A DNA stretch of 6,557 nucleotides. Origin: an uncultured Bacteroidota bacterium (GTDB lineage: Bacteria; Bacteroidota; Bacteroidia; Chitinophagales; Chitinophagaceae). Of the stretch, positions 5,145 to 6,557 are shown one piece after another. Position 1 is the stretch's first letter. Each line of letters starts with the position of its first letter. Below the pieces are notes generated by a model. The model saw only the letters and a program-made list of their open reading frames with translations, did no database searches and was not told the DNA's origin. Where the stretch lies: the NCBI GenBank assembly GCA_903906615.1, contig CAIVKT010000471.1, forward strand, positions 1 through 6,557. The letters are read 5' to 3'. Position numbers and translations under genes: made by a program.

Positions 5145-5172
5145 ATTGATTAACACATTGTATCGCTGAATT

Positions 5173-5601
5173 ATGAACGTGCCACAGCAGATCAAAGAAT
5201 ATATTGCCGGCCAGCCCGAACCAAAGCGTAGTGAGCTGCAGGAATTGCACGAGCGCACACTGAAAGCCCTGCCGGGATGTAAACTATGGTTCGAAGACGG
5301 TAAAAACAGCGAAGGTAAAACCGTCAGTAACCCCAACATAGGCTATGGATCGTACACCATAAAATATGCTGATGGAAAGACCCGTGATTTTTTTCAGATT
5401 GGCCTCAGCGCAAACAAAACCGGCATATCGGTCTACATCCTCGGTATCAAAGACAAAACATACCTGGCACAAACGTATGGCGATAAATTAGGCAAGGCCA
5501 GCGTGACGGGCTATTGCATCAAATTCAAAACGCTAAAAGATATAAACATGGATGTACTGGAAGCGGCAATACGATATGGTGGTAAGGCTCAGGATGAATA
5601 A
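5173..5601 (+). CDS. DUF1801 domain protein
   Basis: The product has 142 residues and matches the length and shape of DUF1801 (YdhG-like) proteins. These are small cytoplasmic alpha/beta proteins of unknown biochemical function. The N-terminal helix IKEYIAGQPEPKRSELQELH (7-26) leads into TLKALPGCKLWFEDG (29-43), then NIGYGSYTIKYADGKTRDFF (55-74), the strands IGLSANKTGISVYILG (76-91), and YLAQTYGDKLGKASVTGYC (97-115) before the final DINMDVLEAAIRYG helix (123-136). The start ATG lacks a Shine-Dalgarno sequence. It follows dinD by 64 bp in the same direction and may share its transcript, though the spacer has a hairpin and the 11-mer ACACATTGTAT, also found before the XRE gene. There is no signal peptide and no sign of damage. 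Confidence 0.85.
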   Translation: MNVPQQIKEYIAGQPEPKRSELQELHERTLKALPGCKLWFEDGKNSEGKTVSNPNIGYGSYTIKYADGKTRDFFQIGLSANKTGISVYILGIKDKTYLAQTYGDKLGKASVTGYCIKFKTLKDINMDVLEAAIRYGGKAQDE

Positions 5602-5603
5602 AG

Positions 5604-5615
5604 TGAGGCCCCTCA
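5604..5615. repeat. Short hairpin TGAGG-CC-CCTCA after the DUF1801 gene
   Basis: The 5-bp arms lie 2 bp beyond the stop codon. The loop is only CC and there is no T-run. This may be a marginal transcription end. Downstream at 5632-5647 is a tandem 8-mer pair, GTATAGGA GTATAGGT. Confidence 0.2.
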
Positions 5616-5678
5616 GTACGAAGCCCAGTCGGTATAGGAGTATAGGTAAAAATGGAATAACTATAAAAATTTAGAGAG

Positions 5679-6077
5679 ATGAGACACAAAATGAAACACC
5701 AAAACATAGCCATTCTATTTCTTATTATTTGTTGCGGACCGACAAATAAAAGCATAGGCCAAACAAAATCTCCCCACGCAGTCTCAAGTCATAAAACAAA
5801 AGAAAGCTCCGTTACAAATAAACTAAGCAATAAGAAAGTAAAAATTCTTTGGCGGGCAAACAAATATAACGAAGAACTGAAAGATACATTCAATTCCATA
5901 TTTATTAACGAGAATTTCTGCAAAACAATTACTGATCCTGAGAGGGCCGCATTGGGTTACGTCGCTACTTTTGTAGGGAATGAATGTTGGTGGGATGGAG
6001 AAACAAAAGATGACAGAAGTAATTTAAAATGTAAATTATTGACTGCGAAGGGCGGCAAAGGTCGGTGGATAAAATGA
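5679..6077 (+). CDS. Small secreted or lipoprotein-like protein, function unknown
   Basis: The product has up to 132 residues and I do not recognise a named family. A short basic start is followed by a hydrophobic stretch IAILFLIICCG (10-20), consistent with a Sec signal. Cys18 or Cys19 could be a lipidation site, although the lipobox is poor. The mature part is lysine-rich at first. It then has a denser, probably folded segment, ERAALGYVATFVGNECWWDG (88-107), with Cys103 and Cys118 as possible disulfide partners. After LKCKLLTA (116-123) the sequence turns abruptly to a short basic tail, KGGKGRWIK, which lies in a repeat shared with 3105-3143, so the C-terminus may be truncated or replaced. 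The ATG at 5691 is a credible alternative start, with GAGAGATGAGA just upstream and a more typical signal-peptide length. Base composition is more AT-rich than in neighbouring genes. Confidence 0.65.
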   Translation: MRHKMKHQNIAILFLIICCGPTNKSIGQTKSPHAVSSHKTKESSVTNKLSNKKVKILWRANKYNEELKDTFNSIFINENFCKTITDPERAALGYVATFVGNECWWDGETKDDRSNLKCKLLTAKGGKGRWIK

Positions 6078-6096
6078 AAGTGTGAAAAATGAATTT
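6057..6096 (+). repeat. Copy B of the 39-40 nt dispersed repeat
   Basis: This is the partner of 3105-3143, at 35 of 39 identical positions plus one extra G at 6084. It spans the last seven codons and stop of the small secreted ORF and runs 19 nt past it. Identity beyond the stop shows that the shared unit is DNA, not only a protein motif. Confidence 0.55.
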
Positions 6097-6191
6097 TACG
6101 TCAAAACGGCCTGTAGTAGCTATAAATATAAAAAAGCATAGCCGCAGATACATCTTTAGAATACTGCTGAATATAAAATCGTATAAATAAG

Positions 6192-6221
6192 TTGTAAGGT
6201 ATAAAAAAATCATTAATTTTA
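6192..6221 (+). promoter_or_regulatory. Bacteroidota-type promoter of the XRE regulator
   Basis: TTG (6192-6194) and TAATTTTA (6214-6221, one mismatch to TAnnTTTG) are separated by 19 bp, the typical spacing. Transcription would start near 6227-6230, giving a leader of only about 15 nt. Confidence 0.45.
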
Positions 6222-6222
6222 T

Positions 6223-6236
6223 TGTGTTCTGACACA
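6223..6236. promoter_or_regulatory. Operator-like palindrome TGTGT-TCTG-ACACA at the XRE gene start
   Basis: Perfect 5-bp arms around 4 bp lie just downstream of the -7 box and end 6 bp before the ATG. The site would overlap the transcription start and the ribosome landing zone. This is where a small XRE repressor would bind to control its own gene. Confidence 0.35.
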
Positions 6237-6242
6237 TTGTAT

Positions 6243-6467
6243 ATGGATAAAAACCACAACCAATATTTTACCGAAATAGGTGCAGCAATAGCCGAAGCCC
6301 GCCGTAGGCGCGGCGAGAAGTCAGATACTGTAGCCAAAGCTATAGGCCTGACACAAGGTGTCATCAGCCTGATAGAGAACGGACATTACCCCGGCCTCAA
6401 ACACACTACACTTGTAGATCTGTGCGCTTACCTGGAAATACAAATAAACGATTTACCGCCCCGCTAA
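6243..6467 (+). CDS. Small XRE-family helix-turn-helix regulator
   Basis: The product has 74 residues and is a single HTH_3 (Cro/C1-type) domain with almost nothing else. Helix 1 is IGAAIAEARRRRGEKS (12-27). The DNA-binding helix-turn-helix is DTVAKAIGLTQGVISLIENG (28-47), with the classic Q-x-x-I-S-x-I-E-N-G recognition end. PGLKHTTLVDLCAYLEIQIN (50-69) forms helices 4-5. Such stand-alone domains act as repressors of their own or a neighbouring operon, in chromosomal, phage and toxin-antitoxin settings (family knowledge). The ATG at 6243 is chosen over a TTG at 6222, because the TTG lies inside the promoter and operator region and adds non-family residues. The target is unknown, and no toxin-like gene lies between it and the window end. 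Confidence 0.85.
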   Translation: MDKNHNQYFTEIGAAIAEARRRRGEKSDTVAKAIGLTQGVISLIENGHYPGLKHTTLVDLCAYLEIQINDLPPR

Positions 6468-6500
6468 TTAACATAAAAATTACTTGCTTCATTAACAAAA

Positions 6501-6517
6501 TATTACTGGCAGTAATA
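6501..6517. promoter_or_regulatory. 17-bp palindrome after the XRE gene
   Basis: TATTACTG-G-CAGTAATA has perfect 8-bp arms about a single centre base and lies 33 bp past the XRE stop. It is a good shape for an operator of a gene starting beyond the right edge. It is unlike the palindrome in front of the XRE gene. A terminator role is unlikely because the stem is AT-rich and no T-run follows. Confidence 0.4.
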
Positions 6518-6557
6518 AAATAAGCATATAAAAACTTGCGCCGCCACAAACAAATGC

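Noticed and set aside
4701..5339. 212-codon minus-strand open frame opposite dinD and the DUF1801 gene
   Set aside because: It crosses two well-supported genes and has low-complexity Phe/Cys/Ser-rich content without a domain.
6222..6242. TTG start adding seven residues to the XRE regulator
   Set aside because: The TTG lies at the -7 box and operator-like palindrome, and the added residues do not match the family. The ATG at 6243 is better.
6554..6556. Start codon of a further gene at the right edge
   Set aside because: The ATG is followed by only one base, so nothing supports a coding region.

Overview
The window looks like a piece of a Bacteroidota chromosome, probably from the Chitinophagaceae or a relative (inference). 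The signs are mostly absent Shine-Dalgarno sequences, a perfect TAnnTTTG -7 element in front of apaG, a PIF1-type helicase of the kind common in that phylum, and short intergenic palindromes (CCCCTAAAGGGG, TCCCGATAGCTATCGGGA) that I associate with those genomes. No rRNA, tRNA, CRISPR array or insertion sequence is visible.

Layout. At 1-111 is the 3' end of a recX-like gene. Next come apaG (173-559) and an NTF2/SnoaL-like gene (559-924), joined by a one-base TGATG overlap. A 162-bp convergent spacer carries CACATAG/CTATGTG repeats and an 18-bp palindrome. The helicase gene lies on the minus strand (1087-2904). A 508-bp divergent spacer (2905-3412) follows. It holds a CCCCTAAAGGGG palindrome, a possible decayed gene tail, a nested stem-loop region and a plus-strand terminator with no gene in front of it. 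Then, all on the plus strand, come a short sensor-less histidine kinase (3413-4126), dinD (4266-5108), a DUF1801 gene (5173-5601), a small secreted or lipoprotein-like ORF (5679-6077) and a small XRE-type regulator (6243-6467).

Functional theme. RecX (RecA filament modulator), a PIF1-like helicase and DinD (RecA filament inhibitor in E. coli) lie within 5 kb, so the window has a recombination and DNA-damage flavour. They are not one operon. apaG and its partner, the DUF1801 protein and the kinase look like ordinary accessory or housekeeping genes.

Most unusual signals. (1) A perfect 34-bp inverted repeat (16-bp arms, 2-nt loop) lies inside the dinD coding sequence at 4450-4483. (2) A compact three-way-junction-like RNA fold with alternative pairings at 3139-3200 is followed directly by an intrinsic terminator at 3208-3236 in a gene-free spacer, which suggests a small RNA or leader. 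(3) A 39-40 nt repeat shared by 3105-3143 and 6057-6096 carries an in-frame 'KGR-x-IK-stop' gene end in both copies.
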